A program made the position numbers and the translations under genes. A model generated the notes under the pieces. The model was not told the DNA's origin and did no database searches. It was given only the letters and a program-made list of their open reading frames with translations. DNA of 64,000 bases, from NCBI RefSeq assembly GCF_013170845.1, contig NZ_CP033367.1:682001-746000 (forward strand). Reading direction: 5' to 3'. Positions 43,799 through 51,972 of this stretch are shown here, piece after piece. Position 1 is the stretch's first letter. Each line of letters begins with the position of its first letter. Source of the DNA: Mesorhizobium loti R88b. Its GTDB lineage: Bacteria; Pseudomonadota; Alphaproteobacteria; Rhizobiales; Rhizobiaceae.

Positions 43799-44527
43799 TT
43801 ACCCGCCATTGGCCGCAAGCACGATCGCGGCATGCAACTCTTCGAGGCCTTCGCCCTTTTCCGATGACGTCGCCAGCACGAACGGAAACGCCGCAGGACG
43901 CTTCTTGATCTTGGCCAGCGTCTCCTCGATCAGCCGCGGCACGCCGGCGGCCTTGATCTTGTCGGTCTTGGTCAGCACGATCTGGTACGACACCGCCGCC
44001 TTGTCGAGCAGCGACAGCACCTCGTCGTCCTTGGCCTTGATGCCGTGGCGCGCGTCAATCAGCACATAGACCCGCTTCAGCGTGACGCGGCCCTTGAGAT
44101 AGTCGAAGACCAGCTTGGTCCACTCGTCGACCTTCTCCTTGGGTGCGGTGGCGTAGCCGTAGCCCGGCATGTCGACCAGCGCCATCGGCGGCAGATCGGC
44201 GCCCTCGCCCGAAAATCCGTCCGGGACGAAGTAGTTGAGTTCCTGCGTGCGCCCCGGCGTGTTTGATGTACGCGCCAGCCCCTTCTGGTTGACCAGCGCG
44301 TTGATCAGCGACGATTTGCCGACGTTGGAGCGGCCGGCAAAAGCGATTTCCGGCGGACCTTCCGGCGGCAGGAACTTCATGGCCGGCACGCCGCGAATGA
44401 AAATCCACCCACGCGTGAAGAGGTCGGTGCTGATCACGGTGCTGTTCAGAGCGTTCAAGCTGCTGCCTCCAGAAGAGAGATATCGGCGCCCAGATGGCGT
44501 CGAGGTTGCGGCGATCCTGGCCGCCAT
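43799..44527 (-). CDS. yihA: ribosome biogenesis GTP-binding protein YihA/YsxC/EngB
   Basis: 242 aa. GTPase motifs: G1 [18 protein letters not shown]2 region [13 protein letters not shown]3 [10 protein letters not shown]4 TKTDK and G5 [32 protein letters not shown] is the typical rhizobial N-terminal segment. The first about 30 residues before it are less typical, so the start could be internal. It assists late 50S ribosome assembly. Usual neighbours yidC and argB are displaced by inserted efflux modules. Confidence 0.95.
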   Translation of the reverse strand: MAARIAATSTPSGRRYLSSGGSSLNALNSTVISTDLFTRGWIFIRGVPAMKFLPPEGPPEIAFAGRSNVGKSSLINALVNQKGLARTSNTPGRTQELNYFVPDGFSGEGADLPPMALVDMPGYGYATAPKEKVDEWTKLVFDYLKGRVTLKRVYVLIDARHGIKAKDDEVLSLLDKAAVSYQIVLTKTDKIKAAGVPRLIEETLAKIKKRPAAFPFVLATSSEKGEGLEELHAAIVLAANGG

Positions 44528-44616
44528 GCACTTAGGCGGTCGCGCCCGGTCAAAATAACGTGATCCGCCCTATAGCACCAATCGGCCGAGGAGCGAGTCT
44601 TCCGTGACGGACAGGC

Positions 44617-44931
44617 TCATTTGTTGCCGCGGCAGATCACGATCGGATTGGACAGCGCGCTGTCGAAACCGCTGCCCTGATAGACGGTGACATTCGATGC
44701 TCCGGGCGGAAGCAGGAAGGTGCCGTCGACGACTTTCTGATCGCCCGCGGCTGTGTGCAGAGCCCAGCTAAACGTGCAGAATTGCGGCGGTGCCGTGGGT
44801 TCGACGTGGCTGCAGTTGAGCTGCGCGCCACCCAGCATGGCGGCGCCACCACAGCTCACGGCCTGCCCCGCAACGGCGACGCAAGGGTATCCCATGAGAG
44901 CCGCTACAGCTGCGATCTTTATCCAGTTCAT
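44617..44931 (-). CDS. small secreted protein with signal peptide, unknown function
   Basis: 104 aa from the ATG at 44931, preceded by AAGGATTGTGACG. Signal peptide NWIKIAAVAALMGYPCVAVA with cleavage after AVA-G. The mature part has four Cys (VSCGGA, LNCSH, QFCTFSW, VICRGN), likely two disulfides, and a beta-rich look (TFLLPPGASNVTVYQGSGF). No family recognised. It may be transcribed in the space between yihA and the MarR-EmrAB operon, divergent from the latter. Confidence 0.65.
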   Translation of the reverse strand: MNWIKIAAVAALMGYPCVAVAGQAVSCGGAAMLGGAQLNCSHVEPTAPPQFCTFSWALHTAAGDQKVVDGTFLLPPGASNVTVYQGSGFDSALSNPIVICRGNK

Positions 44932-45108
44932 CGTCACAATCCTTGCCGGCAAAGTGCCACCGCCAAGCGCCTATTCGGTGTCGTGGCCCATTCAATTTTT
45001 TCGTTTTCGGGGCTTAGCCCGTCTTGCGCGCGCCGTCCAGCAGGATTATGTGCATGATGATAATAAGCATGCTCACGAAAGCTTGTCACCAGATCCCGAT
45101 CACCTCCC

Positions 45109-45573
45109 ATGTCCTCCTCGCCCAATATCAGCTTCGTGCTGCACGACGTCGCGCGACTGCTTAGAAAGCGGTTTGAGCAGCGTTCGCGCACATCCGGGCT
45201 CACCCGCGCCCAATGGCAGGTGCTGGCTTATCTTTCGTTGCATGAGGGCATCCACCAGAACAAGCTCGCCGATCTCATCGAGATCATGCCAATCACGCTC
45301 GCCCGGCTGCTCGACAAGATGGAGGCGCGGGGCTTCATCGAACGCCGGCCCAATCCTGCCGACCGCAGGGCGTGGCTGCTCTATTTGACACCCCAGGCCC
45401 ATCCGCTGCTCGAAATCATGCGCGCCAATGGCCAGAAAACACGCGACGAAGCCTTCATCGGGCTGTCCGCTGATACCCAGCGGCACCTGCTGCAAACACT
45501 AAGCTTGATCAAATCCAATCTGCTCGCGGCTTGCACCCAGCCTGCCGTCGACCGGGAGAACGTACATGGCTGA
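45109..45573 (+). CDS. MarR family transcriptional regulator of pump module 2
   Basis: 154 aa. Winged helix: RAQWQVLAYLSLHEGIHQNK, LADLIEIMPITLARLLDKME, ARGFIERRPNPADRRAWLLYL (recognition helix and wing). It overlaps the following EmrA-like gene by 8 bp, so it is cotranscribed with the pump it presumably represses, as in the classic emrRAB operon. The upstream 177 bp is AT-rich near 45045-45075, a likely promoter. Confidence 0.92.
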   Translation: MSSSPNISFVLHDVARLLRKRFEQRSRTSGLTRAQWQVLAYLSLHEGIHQNKLADLIEIMPITLARLLDKMEARGFIERRPNPADRRAWLLYLTPQAHPLLEIMRANGQKTRDEAFIGLSADTQRHLLQTLSLIKSNLLAACTQPAVDRENVHG

Positions 45574-46864
45574 ATCAACATCCCCCAAGAAGCCCGCCGA
45601 GGAACAATCTTCGGAGCGGAAAATCGACCAGATCATCCGGCTGGACAGCGAACGCGAACAGAGGCGCGTCAATGTCGTCATCGACGATGACGAGTTGGAG
45701 GCTCCGGTTGCCCTGGAGCCGGTGGCACTCGAGGCTCCGGCCAAGGAGCCGCAGCCGCAGCAGGCGCCTGCCGCCATTGCCCCTCCCGCTGCTGCCCCGG
45801 TCAAGCCAAAGCGCAGCCTGAGGCGGCCGGTCCTGTTTGCCCTGCTTCCCGTCGCGCTGGTCGTTGGCGGCTACTATTATGTCACCGGCGGCCAGGTGAT
45901 GAGCACGGACAATGCTTACATCCAGGCGCAGTCGCTCGGCGTGTCCACCGATGTCTCCGGCACCGTGCAGGAGATCGACGTGCACGAGAACGAGGTGGTG
46001 AAGAAGGGTGACATGCTCTTCCGCCTGCGGCCGGCCTCGTTCGAGACCGCGCTCGCCGCGGCCCAGGCCCAGTTGGGGACGGTGCGCAACCAGGTGCTGA
46101 CGCTGCAGGCGAGCTACCAGCAGTCACTGTCACAGATCGAACAGGCGCAGGCCGACATTCCCTATTACGAGGCCGCCTTCCAGCGGCAGCAGGATCTGCT
46201 CAAGACCTCCACCGCCTCGAAGGCGTCTTTCGACAGCGCCCAGCACGACCTCGTCGCCGCGCGCCAGAAAGTGTCGGTCGCCAAGGCGCAGGCACAGGCC
46301 ATGCTTGCCCAGCTCGGCGGCGACGCCAGCCAGCCGGTGGAGAAGAACCCGTTCTATCTGCAGGCCCAGTCGGGCGTCGATGATGCGCAGCGCAATCTCA
46401 ACGACTCTATCGTCAAGGCGCCGTTCGACGGCGTCGTCACCAATGTCGATGCGCTTCAGGTCGGCAAGTATCTGCCGGCTTCGCAGCCGGCCTTCAGCCT
46501 GATTTCGTCGACCGATCTGTGGATCGAGGCGGAGCCGAAGGAGACCGAACTGACGTATGTACGGCCGGGACAGACGGCGACGATCAGCGTCGACACCTAT
46601 CCCGGCGCCGTGTGGCACGGCACGGTTGCCTCGATCAGCCCCGCCTCGTCGTCGAGCTTCTCGCTGCTGCCGGCGCAAAACACCACCGGCAATTGGGTCA
46701 AGGTCGTGCAGCGCATCCCGATGCGCGTGACGGTTGACGATCCCCAGGGCAAGCCGCCGCTGCGCGGCGGTATGAGCGTCGTGGTCGACGTCGACACCGG
46801 CCATACGCGCGGCCTGCCGGACTTCGTCACCAACCTTCTCAAGATGTTCGGACAGAAATCATGA
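45566..46864 (+). CDS. HlyD family periplasmic adaptor (EmrA-like), module 2
   Basis: 432 aa. A long acidic and Pro/Ala-rich cytoplasmic N-terminus (residues 1-90) precedes one helix (VLFALLPVALVVGGYYYVTG), the half-motif TDNAYIQAQSLGVSTDVSGTV, a coiled-coil hairpin (residues about 165-260) and VKAPFDGVVTNVDALQVGKY. It overlaps the MarR gene upstream and the EmrB-like gene downstream (ATGA), a fully coupled operon. Diverged from the 396-aa homologue of module 1. Confidence 0.94.
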   Translation: MAESTSPKKPAEEQSSERKIDQIIRLDSEREQRRVNVVIDDDELEAPVALEPVALEAPAKEPQPQQAPAAIAPPAAAPVKPKRSLRRPVLFALLPVALVVGGYYYVTGGQVMSTDNAYIQAQSLGVSTDVSGTVQEIDVHENEVVKKGDMLFRLRPASFETALAAAQAQLGTVRNQVLTLQASYQQSLSQIEQAQADIPYYEAAFQRQQDLLKTSTASKASFDSAQHDLVAARQKVSVAKAQAQAMLAQLGGDASQPVEKNPFYLQAQSGVDDAQRNLNDSIVKAPFDGVVTNVDALQVGKYLPASQPAFSLISSTDLWIEAEPKETELTYVRPGQTATISVDTYPGAVWHGTVASISPASSSSFSLLPAQNTTGNWVKVVQRIPMRVTVDDPQGKPPLRGGMSVVVDVDTGHTRGLPDFVTNLLKMFGQKS

Positions 46865-48408
46865 CCAGCGCAGCCGCGACAGGTGCCGCACCGGTGGTCG
46901 CCAATCGCGGCGCCATCACCGCCTGCGTGATCCTGGCCGTCATCATGCAGGCGCTGGACACGACCATCGCCAATGTGGCGCTGCCCTATATCCAGGGCAG
47001 CGTTTCGGCCAGCGCCGACCAGATCAACTGGGTGCTGACCTCCTACATCGTCGCCGCCGCGGTGATGACGCCGCCTTCGGGCTACCTGGCCAACCGCTTC
47101 GGCCGCAAGCGCATCCTCTTGACCTCGATTACCGGTTTCGTGGTCGCCTCGGTGCTCTGCGGCTTCGCGCAGTCGCTGCCGCAGATCGTCGGCTTCCGCC
47201 TGCTGCAGGGCCTGTTCGGCGCGGCCCTGGTGCCGCTGGCACAAAGCATCCTGCTTGATATCTACAGCGTGGAAGAGCGCGGCTCGGCGATGGCGCTGTT
47301 CGGCATTTCCGTCATGGTCGGACCGGTGCTCGGGCCGGTCATCGGAGGTTGGCTGACCGAAAACATCAGCTGGCGCTGGGTGTTCTATATCAACGTCCCG
47401 ATCGGTGCGCTGGCCTTCGCCGGCGTGTCTCTGTTCGTCCTGGAAACCAAGCTGGATATCAAGGCCAGGTTGGACTGGCTGGGATTTGGCGCGCTCAGTG
47501 TCACCATCGCCGCCTTGCAGATGTTTCTCGATCGCGGCGAGCAGCTCAATTGGTTCTCGTCATCCGAGATCATCGTCGAGTCGCTGATCTGCGCATCGGC
47601 CTTCTACATCTTCCTCGTCCACACCTTCACCGCCAAAAACACCTTCGTGAACCCGCGGCTTTTCCTCGACCGGAATTTCGCCGTTGGCATGATCTTCATC
47701 TTCATCATCGGCATCACCTACCTGGCCTCGCTGGCGCTGATGACACCCTATCTGCAGACGCTGATGGGCTATCCGGTGGTGACGGCCGGCATCGTCATGG
47801 GCCCGCGTGGTCTTGGCACCATGGCCTGCATGTTCCTCGTCGGCAGGCTGATCGGCAAGGTGGATACACGATGGCTGCTGTTCATCGGCCTCGCGATCAC
47901 CGCCTGGGCTATGTACGACATGACCGGCTGGACCCCCGACGTCTCGCAATGGACGATCGTCAGCACCGGCTTCATCCAGGGCGCGGGGCTGGGCTTCCTG
48001 TTCGTGCCGCTGACCACCATCACCTTCGCCACGCTGGCGCCGGAGCGGCGCGCGGAAGGCACCGGGCTTTACAATCTGTCGCGCAACATCGGCTCCAGCG
48101 TCGGCATCTCGGTGGTCACCGCGTTGCTGGTGCAGAACGTGCAGATCAACCACGCCAACATCACCACCTATGTGACGCCCTACAACCAGGCGTTCGGCAA
48201 TCCGGCGATCTTCCAGGCGATGAACCCCTACACCGCCGCCGGCCGCGCCGCGCTGGATGGCGTGGTGACGCTGCAGGCGACTGTTATCAGCTACATGAAC
48301 GACTTCAAGCTGATGATGATCCTGTCGCTGGCCGCGATCCCGCTGGTTCTGCTGCTGCGCAAGCCAGGCACGCCGGCCAAGGTCGATCACAGCGCCGTCA
48401 TGGAGTGA
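46861..48408 (+). CDS. DHA2 family MFS multidrug transporter (EmrB-like), module 2
   Basis: 515 aa, about 14 helices. Motifs: ALDTTIANVALPYIQGSV in TM1, WVLTSYIVAAAVMTPPSGYLA in TM2, NRFGRKRILL loop 2-3 motif A, and VGPVLGPVIGGWLTENISWRW around TM5. GLYNLSRNIGSSVGIS lies in the C-terminal half. It completes the MarR-EmrA-EmrB operon. Drug substrates cannot be inferred. Confidence 0.95.
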   Translation: MTSAAATGAAPVVANRGAITACVILAVIMQALDTTIANVALPYIQGSVSASADQINWVLTSYIVAAAVMTPPSGYLANRFGRKRILLTSITGFVVASVLCGFAQSLPQIVGFRLLQGLFGAALVPLAQSILLDIYSVEERGSAMALFGISVMVGPVLGPVIGGWLTENISWRWVFYINVPIGALAFAGVSLFVLETKLDIKARLDWLGFGALSVTIAALQMFLDRGEQLNWFSSSEIIVESLICASAFYIFLVHTFTAKNTFVNPRLFLDRNFAVGMIFIFIIGITYLASLALMTPYLQTLMGYPVVTAGIVMGPRGLGTMACMFLVGRLIGKVDTRWLLFIGLAITAWAMYDMTGWTPDVSQWTIVSTGFIQGAGLGFLFVPLTTITFATLAPERRAEGTGLYNLSRNIGSSVGISVVTALLVQNVQINHANITTYVTPYNQAFGNPAIFQAMNPYTAAGRAALDGVVTLQATVISYMNDFKLMMILSLAAIPLVLLLRKPGTPAKVDHSAVME

Positions 48409-48462
48409 TGGGCGCGAAGCGGTCGACGTTCGACTGCTGAAGCCCCAGCCGTCCTCCCAGTA

Positions 48463-48506
48463 CGCAAAAACAAACCGGGGTCCTGTGAGGGACTACAGGA
48501 CCCCGG
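48463..48506 (-). terminator. intrinsic terminator of fasciclin gene 2
   Basis: On the minus strand, CCGGGGTCCTG pairs with CAGGACCCCGG around a TAGTCCCTCA loop and is followed by TTTGTTTTT. It lies 107 bp after the leftward fasciclin gene and may also hinder read-through from the EmrB-like gene. Confidence 0.88.
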
Positions 48507-48612
48507 CCTCGCCGATACGACTTCCCAAGAAACATGGCACCTCGTCATGAGGCGGGGATGGCGGGCCGAGAAAGCCCAACGACCTGCCATTACCCCCTTT
48601 CGCCGGAAGCCG

Positions 48613-49173
48613 TTACTTCGGCAACAGCACCTTGTTGACGACATGGATGACGCCGTTCGACTGGTTGACGTCGGCGATCGTCACCTTCGCCTCGCCGCCG
48701 GACTCATCCATGATGTAGAGCTTGCCCTTCTTGACCTCGGCGGTGAGCGTGTCGCCCGAGACGGTCTTCATCTCGTATTTGCCGCCCATCGCCTTGGCCT
48801 TCTTCATCATTTCGGCGCCTGAAATCTTGCCGGCCACGACATGGGCGGTCAGCACCTTGGTGAGTTGGCCCTTGTTCTCCGGCTTCAACAGCGTATCGAC
48901 GGTGCCCTTGGGCAGTGCCGCGAAGGCTTCGTTGGTCGGCGCAAAGACGGTGAACGGGCCGGCGCCCTCGAGCGTGTCGACCAGGCCGGCGGCCTTGACG
49001 GCGGCGACCAGCGTTGTGTGGTCCTTCGAGTTGACGGCGTTCTCGACGATGTTCTTGGTGGTGTACATCGGCGCGCCGCCGACATTCGGGTTCTTGGCGT
49101 AGGCGGGAGCGGCAATCGCCACGCTGGCAACGAGTGCGGAAAAGGCGATGGTCCTGAATGACGGCATGCGCAT
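48613..49173 (-). CDS. exported fasciclin (FAS1) domain protein, copy 2
   Basis: 186 aa from the ATG at 49173, preceded by GGAGGAAGACCAT. Signal peptide PSFRTIAFSALVASVAIAAP with cleavage after AYA. FAS1 domain: [56 protein letters not shown] and SNGVIHVVNKVLLPK. The first about 100 mature residues are nearly the same as copy 1 (38.6 kb). Unlike copy 1 it has no cysteines and is more basic, so the copies may differ in redox behaviour. Convergent with the EmrAB module 2 operon. Confidence 0.93.
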   Translation of the reverse strand: MRMPSFRTIAFSALVASVAIAAPAYAKNPNVGGAPMYTTKNIVENAVNSKDHTTLVAAVKAAGLVDTLEGAGPFTVFAPTNEAFAALPKGTVDTLLKPENKGQLTKVLTAHVVAGKISGAEMMKKAKAMGGKYEMKTVSGDTLTAEVKKGKLYIMDESGGEAKVTIADVNQSNGVIHVVNKVLLPK

Positions 49174-49263
49174 ATGGTCTTCCTCCGGGTGAGGGCTGAT
49201 CAGAATTGATAAGCCTTTGGAAATGCACACGCAGTCACGCCCTGCGACGGCTTGCAGTTTCGC

Positions 49264-49283
49264 CGATCACGGGAACGTGATCG
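49264..49283. promoter_or_regulatory. palindrome CGATCACG-GGAA-CGTGATCG upstream of fasciclin gene 2
   Basis: A perfect 8-bp inverted repeat with a 4-bp spacer, 91 bp before the fasciclin ATG and just before the yidC terminator. Position fits an operator or promoter element of the fasciclin gene. Confidence 0.4.
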
Positions 49284-49298
49284 ATCGCTTGCCCAAAG

Positions 49299-49324
49299 AA
49301 AAAAGCCCGGACGAGCCGGGCTTT
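49299..49324 (-). terminator. intrinsic terminator of the rpmH-rnpA-yidC transcript
   Basis: On the minus strand AAAGCCCGGC-TCGT-CCGGGCTTTTTT forms a 9-bp stem followed by a T-run, 44 bp after the yidC stop. Confidence 0.88.
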
Positions 49325-49367
49325 CTGGAAAAGAGAGAGACGTGTTCCGCTTCCTGAAGAAGAGCGG

Positions 49368-51176
49368 CTACTCCGCCGGCGACGGTTTCTTTCGAAACAA
49401 TGCGACCAGATTGTCCCACAGCTCGATCTTGGCGCCCTGGCGTTTCATGATGACGCCCTGCTGGAGGATCGACAGCGAATTGTTCCAGGCCCAGTAGATG
49501 ACGAGGCCGGCCGGGAAACCCGCCATCATGAAGGTGAAGATCACCGGCATCCAGGTGAAGATCGCGGCTTGCGTCGGATCCGGCGGCGTCGGGTTCATGC
49601 GCATCTGCAGGAACATGGTAACGCCCATGATCAGCGGCCACACGCCGATCATCAGCATGTGCGGCAGCGTCACCGGCACGAGGCCGAACAGGTTGAAGAT
49701 CGAGGTCGGATCGGGCGCCGCCAGATCCTGGATCCAGCCGAAGAATGGCGCATGGCGCATCTCGATGGTGATGTAGAGCACCTTGTAGAGCGAGAAGAAG
49801 ACCGGGATCTGCAGCGCCACAGGCCAGCAGCCGGCAAGCGGATTGATCTTCTCGGTCTTGTACAGCTCCATCATCGCTTTTTGCTGCGCCATCTTGTCGT
49901 CCGCGTATTTCTCGCGGATCTCGAGCATCTTGGGCTGCACCTTCTTCATGTTCGCCATCGACGCGTAGGACTTGTTGGCGAGCGGGAAGAAAAGCGCCTT
50001 GACGATGACGGTGGTGGCGAGGATCGCCAGGCCGAAATTGCCGAAGAATTTGTAGAGCGTGTCGATCAGCCAGAACATCGGCTTGGTGATGAAATAGAAC
50101 CAGCCCCAGTCGATCACCAGATTGAACTGGCGAATGTCGCGGTCCTTCTCATAGGCGTTGATCTTGGCGACTTCCTTGGCGCCGGCGAAGATCTCGGTCT
50201 CGACCGTCGCGGACTGGCCGGCCTCGACATTGATTGCATCGGTGAGGAAGTCGGACTGGTAGCGGTGCCGGCCATCCTCGAAAAAGGCATAGCGCGGCTG
50301 GAACGGCTGCTTCTCGGTCGGTACCAGCGTCACCGCCCAGTATTTGTCGGTGATGCCCAGCCAGCCATCGGTCGACTTGCCGGGCGTGACCTGCTTTTCG
50401 GATTCGATCTTGGCGTATTTGTATTCGGCCAAGCCCTCGGTGCCGGTCACGCCGATCAAGCCTTCATGCAGCACATAGGTGCTGGCCACGGCCGGCTTGT
50501 CATAGCGCGTGACGCGGCCGTAATTGAACAGCGACACCGCGCTCGACCCGGCATTCTGCACCGTGTCCGACACCGTGAACATGTAGTTGGCGTCGACGGA
50601 GAAGGTGCGCTTGAAGGTCAGGCCCTTGTCGTTGGTGTAGGTGAGTGTCACCGGCGTCGACGGGCTCAACGTCGGATTGCCGTCCACACTCCACACCGTA
50701 TCCGAACCCGGCACCACACCGGTCTTGTCGTTGCCGACAAAGCCGATCTCGGCGAAATAGCCGGTCGGCAGAGCCTGCGGGTTGAGCAAGCTGATCTCGG
50801 GCGAATTCTTGTCGACGGTTTCGGTGTAGTGCTTCAGCTTGAGGTCGTCGAGGCGCGCACCGGTGAGGTTGATCGAGCCCTCGAGGCTCGGCGTGTCGAT
50901 CTTGACGCGCTTCGAAGCGGCAAGCGCCTGGTCGCGGCTGGCCGCGGTGACGGTATCGCCGCCGGGCGCATTGGGAATGGTGCCTGGCGCGGGCCCGGGC
51001 GCGCCTCCCGGATTGGCGGCGTCGGCTGCCTTCTTCTGTTCCTCGACCCGCTGCTGTTCGATACGGGCAGCATCGCGTTGCGCCTCGCTGCGCGGCAGCA
51101 CATAAAAATACTGCCACAATGCCAGGATCAGCACCGACAGCGCGATGGTGATGAAGAAGTTCCGGTTGTTTTCCAT
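49368..51176 (-). CDS. yidC: membrane protein insertase YidC
   Basis: 602 aa. An N-terminal helix (NFFITIALSVLILALWQYFYVL) is followed by the large periplasmic beta domain (residues 60-350) and the conserved insertase core: WGWFYFITKPMFWLIDTLYK, ATTVIVKALFFPLANKSY, MNPLAGCWPVALQIPVFFSLYK-type region (here KINPLAGCWP) and a C-terminal helix near GFPAGLVIYWAWNNSLSI. It inserts and folds inner-membrane proteins with or without Sec. Downstream of rnpA by 13 bp. Confidence 0.97.
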   Translation of the reverse strand: MENNRNFFITIALSVLILALWQYFYVLPRSEAQRDAARIEQQRVEEQKKAADAANPGGAPGPAPGTIPNAPGGDTVTAASRDQALAASKRVKIDTPSLEGSINLTGARLDDLKLKHYTETVDKNSPEISLLNPQALPTGYFAEIGFVGNDKTGVVPGSDTVWSVDGNPTLSPSTPVTLTYTNDKGLTFKRTFSVDANYMFTVSDTVQNAGSSAVSLFNYGRVTRYDKPAVASTYVLHEGLIGVTGTEGLAEYKYAKIESEKQVTPGKSTDGWLGITDKYWAVTLVPTEKQPFQPRYAFFEDGRHRYQSDFLTDAINVEAGQSATVETEIFAGAKEVAKINAYEKDRDIRQFNLVIDWGWFYFITKPMFWLIDTLYKFFGNFGLAILATTVIVKALFFPLANKSYASMANMKKVQPKMLEIREKYADDKMAQQKAMMELYKTEKINPLAGCWPVALQIPVFFSLYKVLYITIEMRHAPFFGWIQDLAAPDPTSIFNLFGLVPVTLPHMLMIGVWPLIMGVTMFLQMRMNPTPPDPTQAAIFTWMPVIFTFMMAGFPAGLVIYWAWNNSLSILQQGVIMKRQGAKIELWDNLVALFRKKPSPAE

Positions 51177-51189
51177 CGAGAGCCTTGGC

Positions 51190-51543
51190 CTATCGTGTTC
51201 CGCGAAGTCGGCGGGAGAGTTCAGCCTTCAACTGGCCGAACGGGGCGCGTAGCGCATCATCGCGCCCGACGATGACATAGTCACTGCCGGGCACCATGTC
51301 ATCGGCGGCATGGGTGCGGACGGCTTCTTTCAGCCGCCGCCGGACGCGGTTGCGCACAACCGCATTGCCGACCTTCTTGGTGACGGTAAACCCGACGCGC
51401 GGCGACAGGCCGTCGCCACGGTCGAGAACCTCAACGAGGAAAAACCGCCCGCGTCGCTTTTCACCACGACGGACGGCCAGGAATTGCGCGCGTTTCAGAA
51501 GCCGCTTGGGATTGGCCCCCACTGGCTTGCCGGTTGCGGGCAA
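51190..51543 (-). CDS. rnpA: ribonuclease P protein component
   Basis: 117 aa if it starts at the TTG at 51543 ([20 protein letters not shown]), 14 bp after rpmH; a GTG at 51522 is the alternative. The longer open frame (to 51876) runs through rpmH in another frame and is not coding. The signature is [20 protein letters not shown] with the RNR RNA-binding motif. It is the protein cofactor for tRNA 5' processing. Cotranscribed with rpmH and yidC. Confidence 0.94.
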   Translation of the reverse strand: MPATGKPVGANPKRLLKRAQFLAVRRGEKRRGRFFLVEVLDRGDGLSPRVGFTVTKKVGNAVVRNRVRRRLKEAVRTHAADDMVPGSDYVIVGRDDALRAPFGQLKAELSRRLRGTR

Positions 51544-51557
51544 CGATTTCGTCTCGC

Positions 51558-51692
51558 TTAGGCGCTGAGCCGCTTGCGGCCGCGATTGCGGCGAGCTGCG
51601 ACGACGCCACGACCCCCCTTGGTGGCCATGCGGGCACGGAAGCCGTGCCGACGTTTGCGGACGAGTTTGGACGGTTGGTAGGTACGCTTCAT
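51558..51692 (-). CDS. rpmH: 50S ribosomal protein L34
   Basis: 44 aa, entirely typical: starts [18 protein letters not shown] and ends [12 protein letters not shown] with [11 protein letters not shown] in the middle. It is the first gene of the leftward rpmH-rnpA-yidC operon. The 280 bp to its right, before the histidine kinase start, hold the divergent promoters; no further gene is visible there. Confidence 0.98.
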   Translation of the reverse strand: MKRTYQPSKLVRKRRHGFRARMATKGGRGVVAARRNRGRKRLSA

Positions 51693-51972
51693 TTGTTTTA
51701 ATACCGCGGGGTGCGGCCCTTCTTGATTCTGTCACTGTGTAACAGGAGCTTTGCCGGGCCGGCTTTGGCGCGATCGAAACCGCGCCGGGATGTATGGCCC
51801 GAGCGTGAGCGGGCTTATAGAAAGAAGGGTTTTGGAAGTCAATCCGGAGTCGTCGCGCCGTGGACGCCGGCTTCATGACAGTAATTTAATGTTCCGACCA
51901 AAGGATGAAATTGGCAAAAATGCCGTAATCCCCTAATGTTGGCTGATCAAGTGATTGTGAAGATCGAGTCGC

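Noticed and set aside
49569..51275. 568-codon plus-strand frame
   Set aside because: It is the antisense shadow of yidC, rich in Arg, His and Asp without motifs.
51558..51876. N-terminal extension of RnpA to 228 residues
   Set aside because: The extra part runs through rpmH in another frame; the true rnpA starts after the rpmH stop.
51693..51972. Replication origin next to rpmH
   Set aside because: rpmH neighbours oriC in some bacteria, but no DnaA-box cluster or dnaA gene is visible, and in alphaproteobacteria the two are usually apart.
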